Shown one piece after another: positions 23,467-31,426 of a DNA stretch of 64,000 bases (the stretch's first letter is position 1; the number at the start of each line of letters is the position of its first letter). The notes beneath the pieces are model-generated. The model saw only the letters and a list, made by a program, of their open reading frames with translations, was not told the DNA's origin and did no database searches. The translations under genes and the position numbers were made by a program. Source of the DNA: Serinicoccus chungangensis (lineage in GTDB: Bacteria; Actinomycetota; Actinomycetes; Actinomycetales; Dermatophilaceae); contig NZ_CP040887.1 of NCBI RefSeq assembly GCF_006337125.1, positions 3,286,001 to 3,350,000 of the forward strand, in the 5' to 3' direction.

Positions 23467-23849
23467 GCGGTCTCCTCGGTGTCGTCGGTGGCGGGGGTAT
23501 GCGGTGCCTCGCCCGGGCGGCGCTCGCGCACCGTGCGGCGCACCTCGAGGTCGAGGGCGTCGAGGACGTGCTCACCGACCGGCGGGGCCGGCCGGGCGTC
23601 GGCCAGCCGCCGCGCGTAGTCGACGACCTCCCTCAGCGGCGCGGCCTCGAGCCGGTAGTGCCGCTCGCGGCCGACCTCCTGCGCCCGCACCAGGCCGGCC
23701 TCGCCGAGCACCCGCAGGTGGCGGCTCACGGCGGGGCGGGAGATCCCACGGCCGGTCGTGAGGTCGACCACCCGGCAGGCACCCTCGTCCGCCAGCTGCT
23801 CGAGCAGCGAGCGCCGCACGGGGTCGGCGAGAGCGGCATACGCGTCCAT
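23463..23849 (-). CDS. ArsR-family winged-helix repressor
   Basis: 128 aa. The core HTH is AYAALADPVRRSLLEQLADE, then GRGISRPAVSRHLRVLGEAG and a RERHYRLEAAPLREV wing. No cysteine metal-binding pair of the classical ArsR type is present (only Cys25), so it is probably a non-metal ArsR. It starts at the ATG 23849, four nt from a long inverted repeat, and overlaps the AHSA1 gene by 4 nt. Autoregulation of the two-gene operon is inferred. Confidence 0.87.
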   Translation of the reverse strand: MDAYAALADPVRRSLLEQLADEGACRVVDLTTGRGISRPAVSRHLRVLGEAGLVRAQEVGRERHYRLEAAPLREVVDYARRLADARPAPPVGEHVLDALDLEVRRTVRERRPGEAPHTPATDDTEETA

Positions 23850-23852
23850 GCA

Positions 23853-23878
23853 GATAGGTAACCATGTGATTACCTATC
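23853..23878 (-). promoter_or_regulatory. ArsR operator at the start of the arsR-AHSA1 operon
   Basis: A perfect 9-bp inverted repeat, GATAGGTAA at 23853-23861 and TTACCTATC at 23870-23878, with an 8-nt spacer. It is one of the most AT-rich stretches nearby and only 4 nt from the start codon, so transcription may be leaderless and blocked by the repressor. Confidence 0.7.
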
Positions 23879-23901
23879 GTGCAACCCCCTGGCCCTCCCC
23901 G

Positions 23902-23969
23902 CCTGAGCAGAGAAGCAGGGCCCACTCGGGGGCCGCAACCCCTGCGGCAGGAGGGTTTCTCTGCTCAGG
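23902..23969. repeat. 68-nt palindromic intergenic element, copy 2
   Basis: Perfect 13-nt arms CCTGAGCAGAGAA (23902-23914) and TTCTCTGCTCAGG (23957-23969). It shares length and arms with the copies at 20158 and 45110. It is located upstream of arsR and downstream of the homocysteine methyltransferase gene. Confidence 0.82.
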
Positions 23970-24059
23970 CGGCGCGTCGGTCCCCGGCCGCCGGCGAGGC
24001 CGCCAGCCGCGGCGAGAGACCACCCGCCCCGGGCCCCGGCCGCAGCGAGACCCGGGCTC

Positions 24060-25145
24060 TCAGGCGGAGTCGCCGAGGCCCCGGATGTGCTCGGGGAGCC
24101 GGGCGTTGTCGCCGTACATGAAGTGGTTCTGCATCTTCTCCGAGAAGCGGCTGGCCTCGGTCTCCCGCCCGACCGCCTCGGCCACCTGGCGGATGAGCAT
24201 CGGGGAGGCCCCGCAGCACACGCCGAGGTAGGTGATGCCGAGCGCGAAGGCCTCTGCGGCGAAGGCACCGACCTCGTAGCGGTTGCACGCGAGCGGGTCC
24301 AGGGCCGTCGGGAAGGTGCGGCCGTGCGGCGAGGGCACCAGGACGCCGTTGTCGTCGGTGAGGTTGAAGAACGTCGGCTCGGCCTCGGTCGTGCGGTAGG
24401 GCACCGGCAGCGCGGCGACGTGGCAGCTCACGGCCTCCCGGATCTGCCGCAGCCAGGGCAGCATCGTGGCCGGGCCGCGGAAGCAGTTCATGCCCACGAC
24501 GTCGGCACCCCCCTGCTCCAGCCGCTGGCACACCTCGACGATGCCGACCCCGTCGCGCATCTCCTCGCCCGCCATGGGCGCGACGGTGAGCACCACGGGC
24601 AGCCCGCTGGCCCGGGCGATCTCGAGGGCGGCCTCGGCCTCGCCGGCGTAGTAGAAGGTCTCGCCGATGATGAGGTCGGCGCCCTCCTCCACCGCCCAGC
24701 CGACCATCTCCTCGAACATCGCGCGCACCTCGCGCTGGGCGTCCGGGCTGTCCGGGTCCCAGACGTTGCTGTTGGAGATGTTTCCGGCCACGAGGTCGCC
24801 GGGCTTCTCGTCGGCGACCTCGCGGGCGATCTGCAGCGCGGCCCGGTTGAGCGGCTCGAGCAGCTCCTCCTTGCCGATGACCCGCATCTTCTCGCGGTGG
24901 CCGTTGTAGGTGAAGGCCTCGACGATGTCGCTGCCGGCGCGCTGAAAGTCGCGGTGCAGCGTGCGCAGCGCGTCGGGGAACTCCAGCGCCACCTCGGGGA
25001 CGAACTCCCCCGCGGTGAGGTAGCCGCGGCGCTCGAGCTCGAAGAGGAACCCCTCGGCGCAGATCACCGGACCCTGGTCGAGGCGCTCGACGAGCCTGCT
25101 GGGCGTGGTGGTGGTCCGGGGGTCGTCGGTCTGCGTGTCGGTCAT
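24060..25145 (-). CDS. Betaine/homocysteine S-methyltransferase-family enzyme
   Basis: 361 aa, a zinc-dependent TIM-barrel methyltransferase. The zinc cysteines are in GMNCFRG (about 219) and GVCCGAS (about 318-319), the BHMT/MetH-N arrangement. Other family segments include EGFLFELERRGYL, VEAFTYNGHREKM and GNISNSNVW. It transfers a methyl group from a donor such as betaine or another methylated compound to homocysteine. No sulfonium or betaine transporter is adjacent. A spacer of about 190 nt precedes it, in which I see no recognisable riboswitch. Confidence 0.82.
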   Translation of the reverse strand: MTDTQTDDPRTTTTPSRLVERLDQGPVICAEGFLFELERRGYLTAGEFVPEVALEFPDALRTLHRDFQRAGSDIVEAFTYNGHREKMRVIGKEELLEPLNRAALQIAREVADEKPGDLVAGNISNSNVWDPDSPDAQREVRAMFEEMVGWAVEEGADLIIGETFYYAGEAEAALEIARASGLPVVLTVAPMAGEEMRDGVGIVEVCQRLEQGGADVVGMNCFRGPATMLPWLRQIREAVSCHVAALPVPYRTTEAEPTFFNLTDDNGVLVPSPHGRTFPTALDPLACNRYEVGAFAAEAFALGITYLGVCCGASPMLIRQVAEAVGRETEASRFSEKMQNHFMYGDNARLPEHIRGLGDSA

Positions 25146-25333
25146 CGCTGCTCATCCCTCGCCGGCTCGTGGTCGCGCAGGGCCCGGTCGCGCCCTGCCG
25201 CCCCGGCGGTGGTGGACCGGTGGGCCCCGCCCCCACCGGCGGCACCGCGATGCTACTCCTGGCGCGCGGCCCGTGGGCGTGCGGCGGGAGACGTCGAGGC
25301 GGCCGCCGTCGCCGTGCTGCGCCCGCGTCGGCG

Positions 25334-26467
25334 TCAGCCGCCCAGGTGGGCCGGCAGGCCGACCTCCAGGCCCAGCCACTCGGCCAGGTCGTGGATCTCG
25401 GAGAGCACGCGGTCCCGTCGGGCGGCGCTCCACGCCCCGTCCTCGTGCAGCGCGTCGACGCGCAGGACCCCGCGACGACGATCGGCGGTGGCGTCCAGCT
25501 TGCCGACGAGCTGGTCGCCGTCGAGGACACGCAGCGCGTAGTAGCCGAACCTGCGCTGCGCCTTCGGCTTGTACATCTCCAGGACGTAGTCGAACCCGAA
25601 GAGCTCGGCCATCCGGTCGCGGTCGAAGACCAGCCGGTCGATCGGGCAGAGCAGCGCGGCGCGACCGGCGAAGGTCTCGACCGGTCCGAGGTATGCCGGG
25701 TGCACCCGCCAGCTGCCCCGCACCCCGTCGACCTCCGCCTCCTCGCCCGCGGCCCGGGCGTCGGCCGGCTCCGTGGGGCACTCCGGGCCGCGGGCGCGCA
25801 GCAGCCCCAGCGCGGCCAGGCGCCGCTCGTCCAGCTCGGCCCGCGCCTGCTCCAGCGGGACCGCGGGGACGTCGGGATAGACCCGCCCGGCGACGTCCCA
25901 GAGCCGCTGGCCGCCCGCGCGGCCGGAGACGGCGACCTCGCCCCGGGCGACCATGAGGTCGAGCAGCCGCTGGACGTTCTTGTCGTCGGTCCACCCGCTG
26001 GAGCGCCACGCCACCTCGGTCGAGTCCGGCAGGGCGCCGGTGGGGGTCGGGCCCTCGGCCGCCAGGTGGGCCAGGATGTCGCGGCGCCCGCGGTCGTTGG
26101 CCTCGACCCAGCGGGCCAGCCCCTCCTGCCAGGGACGCAGCGTGCCGTCCCGCCGCGACGGCGCCGGCCACGCCTCCATCTCGGCACGCCACAGGGCGAC
26201 GTCCTCGGCGGGCCGGACGAAGCCGAGCAGCTCGACGAACGTCCGGTCGGCCAGCCGCCGGTCCAGCTCGCCGGTGTCGTAGGCGCTGCCCAGCCGGCTC
26301 CACAGCACGAGGTGGTGCGCGGGGGCCACGGCCTTGACCGGGTCGATCTGCAGCAGCGTGAGCTCGCGGACGGTCTCGACGACGTCACCCGGGCGCTGCC
26401 GGGTGAGCAGCTGGGCGCGCACGGCGACCCGGCGGGCGTCGCGGCGGGAGAGCCGGTGCACGCTCAC
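25334..26467 (-). CDS. Winged-helix DNA glycosylase-like protein (AlkZ/YcaQ family)
   Basis: 377 aa. The HTH_42/AlkZ-type protein opens VHRLSRRDARRVAVRAQLLT, then carries the catalytic-type QxD in LTLLQIDPVKAVAP, HHLVLWSRLGSAYDTGELDR, and later LCPIDRLVFDRDRMAELFGF with YKPKAQRRFGYYALRVLDGD. YcaQ/AlkZ enzymes excise interstrand crosslinks or bulky alkylated bases. The GTG at 26467 fits the family start and overlaps the TfoX-like stop by 4 nt; upstream open frame to 26569 is antisense or shadow. Confidence 0.82.
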   Translation of the reverse strand: MSVHRLSRRDARRVAVRAQLLTRQRPGDVVETVRELTLLQIDPVKAVAPAHHLVLWSRLGSAYDTGELDRRLADRTFVELLGFVRPAEDVALWRAEMEAWPAPSRRDGTLRPWQEGLARWVEANDRGRRDILAHLAAEGPTPTGALPDSTEVAWRSSGWTDDKNVQRLLDLMVARGEVAVSGRAGGQRLWDVAGRVYPDVPAVPLEQARAELDERRLAALGLLRARGPECPTEPADARAAGEEAEVDGVRGSWRVHPAYLGPVETFAGRAALLCPIDRLVFDRDRMAELFGFDYVLEMYKPKAQRRFGYYALRVLDGDQLVGKLDATADRRRGVLRVDALHEDGAWSAARRDRVLSEIHDLAEWLGLEVGLPAHLGG

Positions 26468-26802
26468 GGCGTCGGCGGCTGGGCCCGCGCCCGGGCCACC
26501 CCGAGGGCGACCAGCTCGGCGAGCAGCTCGTCCGCGACACCCTCCCCCGCCCCGTCGGCGTGCACCCACTCGCGCATCGGACGGCCGCGCATGACCATGC
26601 GCTCCAGCCCGTCCCGGCCCACCAGGTCGTCGGCGAGCGCCTCGTCGACGTGGACCATCACGCCCTCGCCCCCGGTCGCCGCCACCGCCATGTGACCGGC
26701 GACGAGGAAGGCGAGCCCGCCGAACATCCGCCGCTCGACCACCCCGGGCTCGTCCGCCAGGAGGTCCCGGATCCGCTGCGCCAGCCCCGCGTCATACCCC
26801 AT
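26464..26802 (-). CDS. TfoX N-terminal domain protein
   Basis: 112 aa. A TfoX/Sxy N-terminal domain: LAQRIRDLLADEPGVVERRM, FGGLAFLVAGHMAVAATGG, MVHVDEALADDLV and the terminal REWVHADG. Stand-alone members are common in non-competent actinobacteria, and their function is unknown. It overlaps the AlkZ-like gene by 4 nt. A role in DNA repair is suggested only by that coupling. Confidence 0.8.
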   Translation of the reverse strand: MGYDAGLAQRIRDLLADEPGVVERRMFGGLAFLVAGHMAVAATGGEGVMVHVDEALADDLVGRDGLERMVMRGRPMREWVHADGAGEGVADELLAELVALGVARARAQPPTP

Positions 26803-26821
26803 GGGACGAGTATGCCGCCGC

Positions 26822-27391
26822 TCACGTCCACGCCGCGGGTGGCGACCAGTCCTCGGGCGGGTCCTCGCCGACCCGGCCGTCGACCGCCTCCCGGAGCAGG
26901 TCGGCGTGACCGGTGTGGCGTCCGTACTCCTCGAGCAGGTCGAACAGCATCCGGCGCAGGCTGAGCTCGATCCCGAACTCCTCGCCCCAGGAGATGATCC
27001 GGTCCAGGCCGTCGGCGGCGATCGCCTCGCGGTGCCGGCCGCGGGTCGTGGCGACCGCCTGCACGTAGCGCGCGTAGAGCTCCTCCGGCGGGTCGTCCGC
27101 GGCGCTGTCGAAGTCCCAGGACGGCGTGGCCTGCCAGTCGACCTCCGCCCACGGGCTGCCGGGCGAGGAGCCGTCCAGCCGCCACGTGCCGGCGACCGCC
27201 TCCACGCCGGCGAGGTGCTTGAGCAGACCGCCGAGGGTCAGCGAGGAGGCCCCGACCCGGGTCCGCAGCCCGGCGGCGTCCAGACCCTCGGCCTTCCACC
27301 AGAAGGTCATCCGCTGCCGGTCGAGCGCACCCAGCAGGTGCGCGGTCTCGTCTCCGGTGCGCGGCGGCTCCCACACGGGTGAGGTGTTCAT
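26822..27391 (-). CDS. DinB-family protein (DUF664)
   Basis: 189 aa. A four-helix DinB-like protein with the pattern ETAHLLGALDRQRMTFWWKA, LTLGGLLKHLAGVE (metal-binding His), and the C-terminal FDLLEEYGRHTGHADLLREA with two further His ligands. This metal-binding superfamily includes mycothiol- and bacillithiol-dependent transferases, so a thiol transferase role is possible in this mycothiol-type lineage. ATG 27391 was chosen; the frame upstream to 27421 adds ten unlikely residues. Confidence 0.83.
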   Translation of the reverse strand: MNTSPVWEPPRTGDETAHLLGALDRQRMTFWWKAEGLDAAGLRTRVGASSLTLGGLLKHLAGVEAVAGTWRLDGSSPGSPWAEVDWQATPSWDFDSAADDPPEELYARYVQAVATTRGRHREAIAADGLDRIISWGEEFGIELSLRRMLFDLLEEYGRHTGHADLLREAVDGRVGEDPPEDWSPPAAWT

Positions 27392-27457
27392 GACCGCGAC
27401 GCTAGCCCTCGCGGCGGACAACGGGTGTCCGCCACGAGGGCCGGTGCGTCGCTCCGC

Positions 27458-28672
27458 TCAGGCGACCATGCCGTGCGGGTCGATGACGAACTTCGTCGCC
27501 GCGCCCTGGTCGAACTCGGCGTAGCCGCGCGGCGCGTCGTCCAGGCTGATCGTCTGGGCGTTGACGGCCTTCGCGATGTGCGCCCGGTCGTGCAGGATCA
27601 TGTTCATCAGCTGCCGGTTGTAGCGCTTGACCGGGCACTGACCCGTCGTGAAGTGCTGCGACTTGGCCCAGCCCAGGCCCAGCCGCACCCCGAGGGTGCC
27701 CTCCTTGGCGGCGTCGTCGACGGCACCGGGGTCGCCGGTGACGTAGAGCCCCGGTATGCCGATCCCGCCGGCCGCGCGGGTGACCGTCATGGCGTCGTTG
27801 AGCACGGTGGCGGGCGCCTCGTCGGCGCCCTGACCGTGACCGCGCGCCTCGAAGCCCACCGCGTCGACGGCCGCGTCGACCTCGGGCTCCCCGACGACCT
27901 GCTCGATCTTCTCGACGAGGGTGCCGTCGGTGCTCAGGTCGATCCCGACGCACCCGAAGCTCTCCGCCTGCCTCAGCCGCTCGGGGTTCATGTCACCGAC
28001 CATGACCACCGCCGCACCGAGCAGCTGCGCGCCGTGCGCGGCCGCCAGGCCCACCGGGCCGGCCCCCGCGACGTAGACCGTCGACCCGGTGGTGACCCCG
28101 GCGGTGTAGGCGCCGTGGTAGCCGGTCGGGAAGATGTCGGAGAGCATCGTCAGGTCGAGGATCTTCTCCAGCGCCTGGTCCCGGTCGGGGAACTTCAGCA
28201 GGTTGAAGTCGGCGTAGGGGATCATGACGTACTCCGCCTGCCCGCCGATCCAGCCGCCCATGTCGACGTAGCCGTACGCCGCGCCGGCGCGGGCCGGGTT
28301 GACGTTGAGGCACACGCCGGTGTGACCGGCGTTGCACATCCGGCAGCGCCCGCAGGCGATGTTGAACGGCACCGAGCAGATGTCGCCCTCGTCGACGAAG
28401 AGCACGTCCTCGCCCTTCTCGACCACCTCGCCGGTGATCTCGTGGCCGAGGCTCTGCCCGACCGGGGCGGTGGTGCGGCCGCGCACCATGTGCTGGTCGG
28501 AGCCGCAGATGTTGGTGGTGACCAGCTTGAGGATCACCGCGTGCGGTGCCGCCTTGGCGATGCCGAAGTGGTCGGCCACCTCGCCCGGGATCTCGAGCTT
28601 GGGGTAGTCGACCGAATCGACGGCCACCTCCCCGGGTCCCTTGTAGACGACGACGCGATTCCCTTGTGCCAT
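27458..28672 (-). CDS. fdhA: Glutathione-independent formaldehyde dehydrogenase
   Basis: 404 aa zinc-dependent medium-chain dehydrogenase. The catalytic zinc motif is NICGSDQHM...GHE; the structural zinc Cys cluster is CGRCRMCNAGHTGVC; the NAD-binding motif is VYVAGAGPVGLAAA. The long insert (NVNPARAGAAYGYVDMGGWI) and GQCPVKRYNRQLM match the Pseudomonas-type FdhA that oxidises formaldehyde with tightly bound NAD+. It may act on other aldehydes. ATG 28672 is preceded by AAAGGAG about 9 nt upstream. Confidence 0.9.
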   Translation of the reverse strand: MAQGNRVVVYKGPGEVAVDSVDYPKLEIPGEVADHFGIAKAAPHAVILKLVTTNICGSDQHMVRGRTTAPVGQSLGHEITGEVVEKGEDVLFVDEGDICSVPFNIACGRCRMCNAGHTGVCLNVNPARAGAAYGYVDMGGWIGGQAEYVMIPYADFNLLKFPDRDQALEKILDLTMLSDIFPTGYHGAYTAGVTTGSTVYVAGAGPVGLAAAHGAQLLGAAVVMVGDMNPERLRQAESFGCVGIDLSTDGTLVEKIEQVVGEPEVDAAVDAVGFEARGHGQGADEAPATVLNDAMTVTRAAGGIGIPGLYVTGDPGAVDDAAKEGTLGVRLGLGWAKSQHFTTGQCPVKRYNRQLMNMILHDRAHIAKAVNAQTISLDDAPRGYAEFDQGAATKFVIDPHGMVA

Positions 28673-28854
28673 GGCGCTCGACTCCTTTGTCCGCTGACGG
28701 CGCGCCGGACGGCGCACCCGGGTGCGACCGCGGTAGGCCGGCGGACGGGAGCGGTCGTCGCTCCCCTCGTGCGGCATACCGTCCGCACCTCTCTCATGCT
28801 GGCCCTGCCCCGCGTTCCCCGCAAGCGCCCAGCCGCACCTGGCAGGCTCGTGCC

Positions 28855-29562
28855 GTGCTCCTCGACCTGTGGGACCGTGCCACCACGACCCAGCCGCCGC
28901 TGACCTGGCCGGTCAGCCTGCTGCTGGGCGCCGTGGCGCTGGCGCTCACCTGGAGCCCGGCCGGCTACCGCCTCGTCCGCCACCTCGTCACCCTGGTCCA
29001 CGAGGCTGGGCACGCGCTGGTGGCGGCGCTCGTCGGCCGGCGGCTCACGGGGGTCCAGCTGCACTCGGACACCTCCGGCGTCACCGTCTCCCGCGGCCGC
29101 CCGCGCGGACCGGGGATGGTCGCGACCGTCCTCGCCGGCTACCCGGCGCCCGCGCTGGTGGGGCTGGCCGGGGCCTTCCTCCTGGGGGCGGGGTATGCCG
29201 CGGGCCTGCTCTGGGCGCTCGTCCTCACCTGCGCGCTCATGCTCGTGCTCATCCGCAACCTCTACGGGCTGTGGGTCGTGCTCGCGACCGGCGCCAGCGT
29301 CGCCCTGCTCTCCTGGTCGGTGAGCGGGCGGATGCTCTCGGCGGTGGCCTACCTCGTCGTCTGGTCGCTCCTGCTCGCCGCCCCGCGCTCGGTCGTCGAG
29401 CTGCAGCGGCAGCGCCGCCGGCGCGGCGAGCGGGGCAGCGACGCCGACCAGCTCGCGCGGCTGACGCGGCTCCCGGCGGGGCTGTGGATCGTCCTCTTCT
29501 GGCTCGTCTGCGCGGTATGCCTGGTGCTGGGGGCGCGAGAGCTGGCTCAGGGCCTCGGGTAG
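28855..29562 (+). CDS. M50B-like integral membrane metalloprotease
   Basis: 235 aa. Contains HEAGH near residue 50, the zinc motif of M50-type peptidases, in a hydrophobic context (LVTLVHEAGHALVAALVGRR), plus about six membrane segments. The second motif is not clearly visible, as in the M50B-like group to which many actinobacterial homologues belong; proteolysis is therefore an inference. GTG 28855 is the best start. The 3' end overlaps the convergent sulfotransferase gene by 16 nt. Confidence 0.75.
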   Translation: MLLDLWDRATTTQPPLTWPVSLLLGAVALALTWSPAGYRLVRHLVTLVHEAGHALVAALVGRRLTGVQLHSDTSGVTVSRGRPRGPGMVATVLAGYPAPALVGLAGAFLLGAGYAAGLLWALVLTCALMLVLIRNLYGLWVVLATGASVALLSWSVSGRMLSAVAYLVVWSLLLAAPRSVVELQRQRRRRGERGSDADQLARLTRLPAGLWIVLFWLVCAVCLVLGARELAQGLG

Positions 29563-30179
29563 TCGAAGGTGCTGAAGTCGCGCTTGTAGAAGCGGCGGAC
29601 CATGCGCCGGGTGGCGGCCGAGATCTCGACGTCCGAGGAGCGGCGCGGCCCCGCGGAGCTGTCCTTGAACTGCTCCGGACCGCCCTCGAGACCCAGCTCG
29701 TGCGCGTCGCTCAGCCGCCGCAGCCCCTCGGCCAGCCCGTCCTCCAGCCGCAGCACCTCGGCGCCGGGCACGAGGAACTCGTGCTGCGGGCGCAGGTGGT
29801 TGTCGAAGAGGTAGGGGTTCGTCCTGGAGCGGCGCACCGACCGGCGGAACCACGACGCGACCGCCGACCCGCGCAGGTCGACCTCGTCCTTCTTGCGGTG
29901 CCGCCAGATGTACTCCGAGCGCAGCCGGGCGACCGGCTCGCGCACGACCGTGAAGACGAGGTCGAAGCGCTGGAGCCGGAACAGCTGCTGCAGCGGCTCG
30001 CCGTGCAGGTGCTGGGGCCCGCAGACCATGAGGTGGTTGAGGGTGCCGCGGCCGTACCTCGCGCTGAAGAAGGCCTGCTCCCAGCCGTTGGCCCGGAAGA
30101 GGTGCTCGACCGAGGTGCCGCCGGTCTTGGGCACGTGGATGAACAGCACGGAGCGGCCGTCCTTGCGGTAGACGGGCAC
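29547..30179 (-). CDS. Sulfotransferase-family protein (Sulfotransfer_2)
   Basis: 210 aa. The PAPS-binding loop is VLFIHVPKTGGTSVEHLFRA near 11-30, and the 3'-phosphate-binding segment is FTVVREPVARLRSEYIWRHR. PAPS-dependent sulfotransferases of this group modify carbohydrates or glycolipids in animals; in actinobacteria they appear with cell-envelope genes, and the substrate here is unknown. ATG 30179 has GGAGG-like sequence upstream. Confidence 0.83.
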   Translation of the reverse strand: MPVYRKDGRSVLFIHVPKTGGTSVEHLFRANGWEQAFFSARYGRGTLNHLMVCGPQHLHGEPLQQLFRLQRFDLVFTVVREPVARLRSEYIWRHRKKDEVDLRGSAVASWFRRSVRRSRTNPYLFDNHLRPQHEFLVPGAEVLRLEDGLAEGLRRLSDAHELGLEGGPEQFKDSSAGPRRSSDVEISAATRRMVRRFYKRDFSTFDYPRP

Positions 30180-30250
30180 GGGAGGCTCCTCACGGGTCGG
30201 GGTCGGGCGAGGATCAGGCTACGACGATCCCGGCACCGCCCGGGTGCGGC

Positions 30251-30435
30251 TCACTCGGACGGCATGATGACCCACAGCACCAGGTAGGCCAGGATCTGCG
30301 GGCCCGGCAGCAGCATCGAGAGCAGGAAGAGGATCCGGACGAGCGTGGGGCTCATGCCGAAGCGGCGGCCGAGGCCGGCGCAGACGCCGGCGAGCCGCGC
30401 TGACGGGGGCGGACGAGGGCGGGGGAGGAAGCCAT
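30251..30435 (-). CDS. PspC-domain membrane protein, start uncertain or frameshifted
   Basis: The end of the frame encodes a clear PspC domain: RLAGVCAGLGRRFGMSPTLV, one membrane helix and WVIMPSE. Between the upstream gene and this domain the frame has no ATG, GTG or TTG. A good start (ATG 30435, GGGGGA 5 nt upstream) exists in another frame and gives MASSPALVRPR. One missing base in the C-rich run would join the two into a 64-aa protein of normal PspC size. The only in-frame start nearby is the internal ATG 30354, which would remove half the domain. Confidence 0.5.
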
Positions 30436-30502
30436 GTCCCCCACGCTGGGCCGCCTCGGGGCCGGGGACCAGAGGGACTCCACCCGGGCGCCCGGGGGGC
30501 TG

Positions 30503-30527
30503 GCCCCCGTGGGGTCGCCACGGGGGC
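30503..30527 (-). terminator. Hairpin terminator after the DUF2087 gene
   Basis: A perfect 10-bp stem (GCCCCCGTGG and its complement) with a 5-nt loop, beginning 13 nt past the DUF2087 stop. Confidence 0.55.
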
Positions 30528-30539
30528 TCGACCTCGCCC

Positions 30540-31082
30540 TCAGCCCCGGTGGCGCGGCACCCGGGCGAAGCGGGCCACCTCGTCGGACGGCACCTCCTGG
30601 GCCTCGGCCGGGAAGCGTTCCGGCAGCTCGTCGGCGACGCGGTAGACGCCGTCGGCCCGCTGCAGCCACCGGTAGTCGACGAGCTCGCGGCGCAGCGACG
30701 CGACGTCCTCGTGCGCGGTGGCGAGGAGGGCGTTGACCTCGCGCTCGGCATACTCCCGGCCCCGCTCGAAGCGCAGCAGCAGGTGCATGAGCACGGCGGC
30801 CCGGGGCCGGCGGCGGGTGGGGATCGAGCGCAGCCGGTCACCGTCGACGAAGGTGGCCACGGCGCGGTCGGCGGCGAGGTCTGTCTCGACGACCAGCGCG
30901 CGCAGCGGGGGCGGCTCGGTGTCGGCACGAGGCGCACGCGGCGGGGGCGGCTCGGTGTCGGCACGAGGCGCATGCGGCGGGGGCGGCTCGGCGAGCAGCG
31001 CCGCGCGGGCGGCGGTGTAGGTCTCGCCGGTCCGGGTCATCCGCTCGCGCACCCGCGCCTTGAGGTCGGCATAGGTCGTCAT
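30540..31082 (-). CDS. DUF2087-domain protein with internal proline-rich repeat
   Basis: 180 aa. The N-terminal YADLKARVRERMTRTGETYT helix resembles small actinobacterial HTH-adjacent segments. Residues about 30-62 are two and a half copies of a 12-residue unit (PPPPRAPRADTE), a linker encoded by a 36-nt tandem repeat at about 30895-30990. The C-terminus is DUF2087: TFVDGDRLRSIPTRRRPRAA, then REYAEREVNALLATAHEDVA and LRRELVDYRWLQRADGVYRV. DUF2087 is a winged-helix-like domain often fused to regulators. Repeat number is likely to vary between strains. Confidence 0.72.
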   Translation of the reverse strand: MTTYADLKARVRERMTRTGETYTAARAALLAEPPPPHAPRADTEPPPPRAPRADTEPPPLRALVVETDLAADRAVATFVDGDRLRSIPTRRRPRAAVLMHLLLRFERGREYAEREVNALLATAHEDVASLRRELVDYRWLQRADGVYRVADELPERFPAEAQEVPSDEVARFARVPRHRG

Positions 31083-31426
31083 GGTCGGCTCACGCATCCT
31101 TCGTGGACCGCACGCCCCAGCCGCGGCAGGTCCTGGTGCGGTGCTCGACAGGTATGCCGTGTCTCGCCGCGAGGATCTGCTCCCCTCCGCCCGGGTGACC
31201 GGCCGGCTGGGGGCGGGTCGGGCTGGGCGCTGCGGCGGCGCCGGGGCCAGCATACCGGCCCTCCCTCTCGCTCCCAGCCCAAGAACCACCTGCCACATGG
31301 ATCACACGGGCCACACCCTGCGGGGATATCGCTCCCGGCGCGTGCTATCTCCCTGCTTGCTGCGCACATCCCCGCACCATGGTGCTGGCGAGGCCTGTGG
31401 TGCTGCAGGCCGTGGCACGCTCTCGG
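31083..31426. other. 344-nt spacer without a gene
   Basis: No convincing ORF on either strand. It contains one copy of the 58-nt palindromic element (31319-31376), two GGTATGCC-type octamers (near 31150 and 31248) and otherwise nothing recognisable. It separates the HTH-citrate synthase gene from the DUF2087 gene, both leftward. Confidence 0.5.
31319..31376 (-). repeat. 58-nt palindromic intergenic element, copy 1
   Basis: Arms TGCGGGGAT (31319-31327) and ATCCCCGCA (31368-31376). Read on the minus strand it matches the copies at 56186 and 63915 in length and at fixed positions: GCGGGGA at 2-8, TG at 11-12, GCAG at 14-17, GA at 26-27 and ATA at 29-31. Confidence 0.7.

Noticed and set aside
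25146..25333. A SAM or SAH riboswitch upstream of the homocysteine methyltransferase
   Set aside because: I looked for the conserved SAH and SAM-I/IV core words and found none; a covariance search would be needed to exclude divergent forms.
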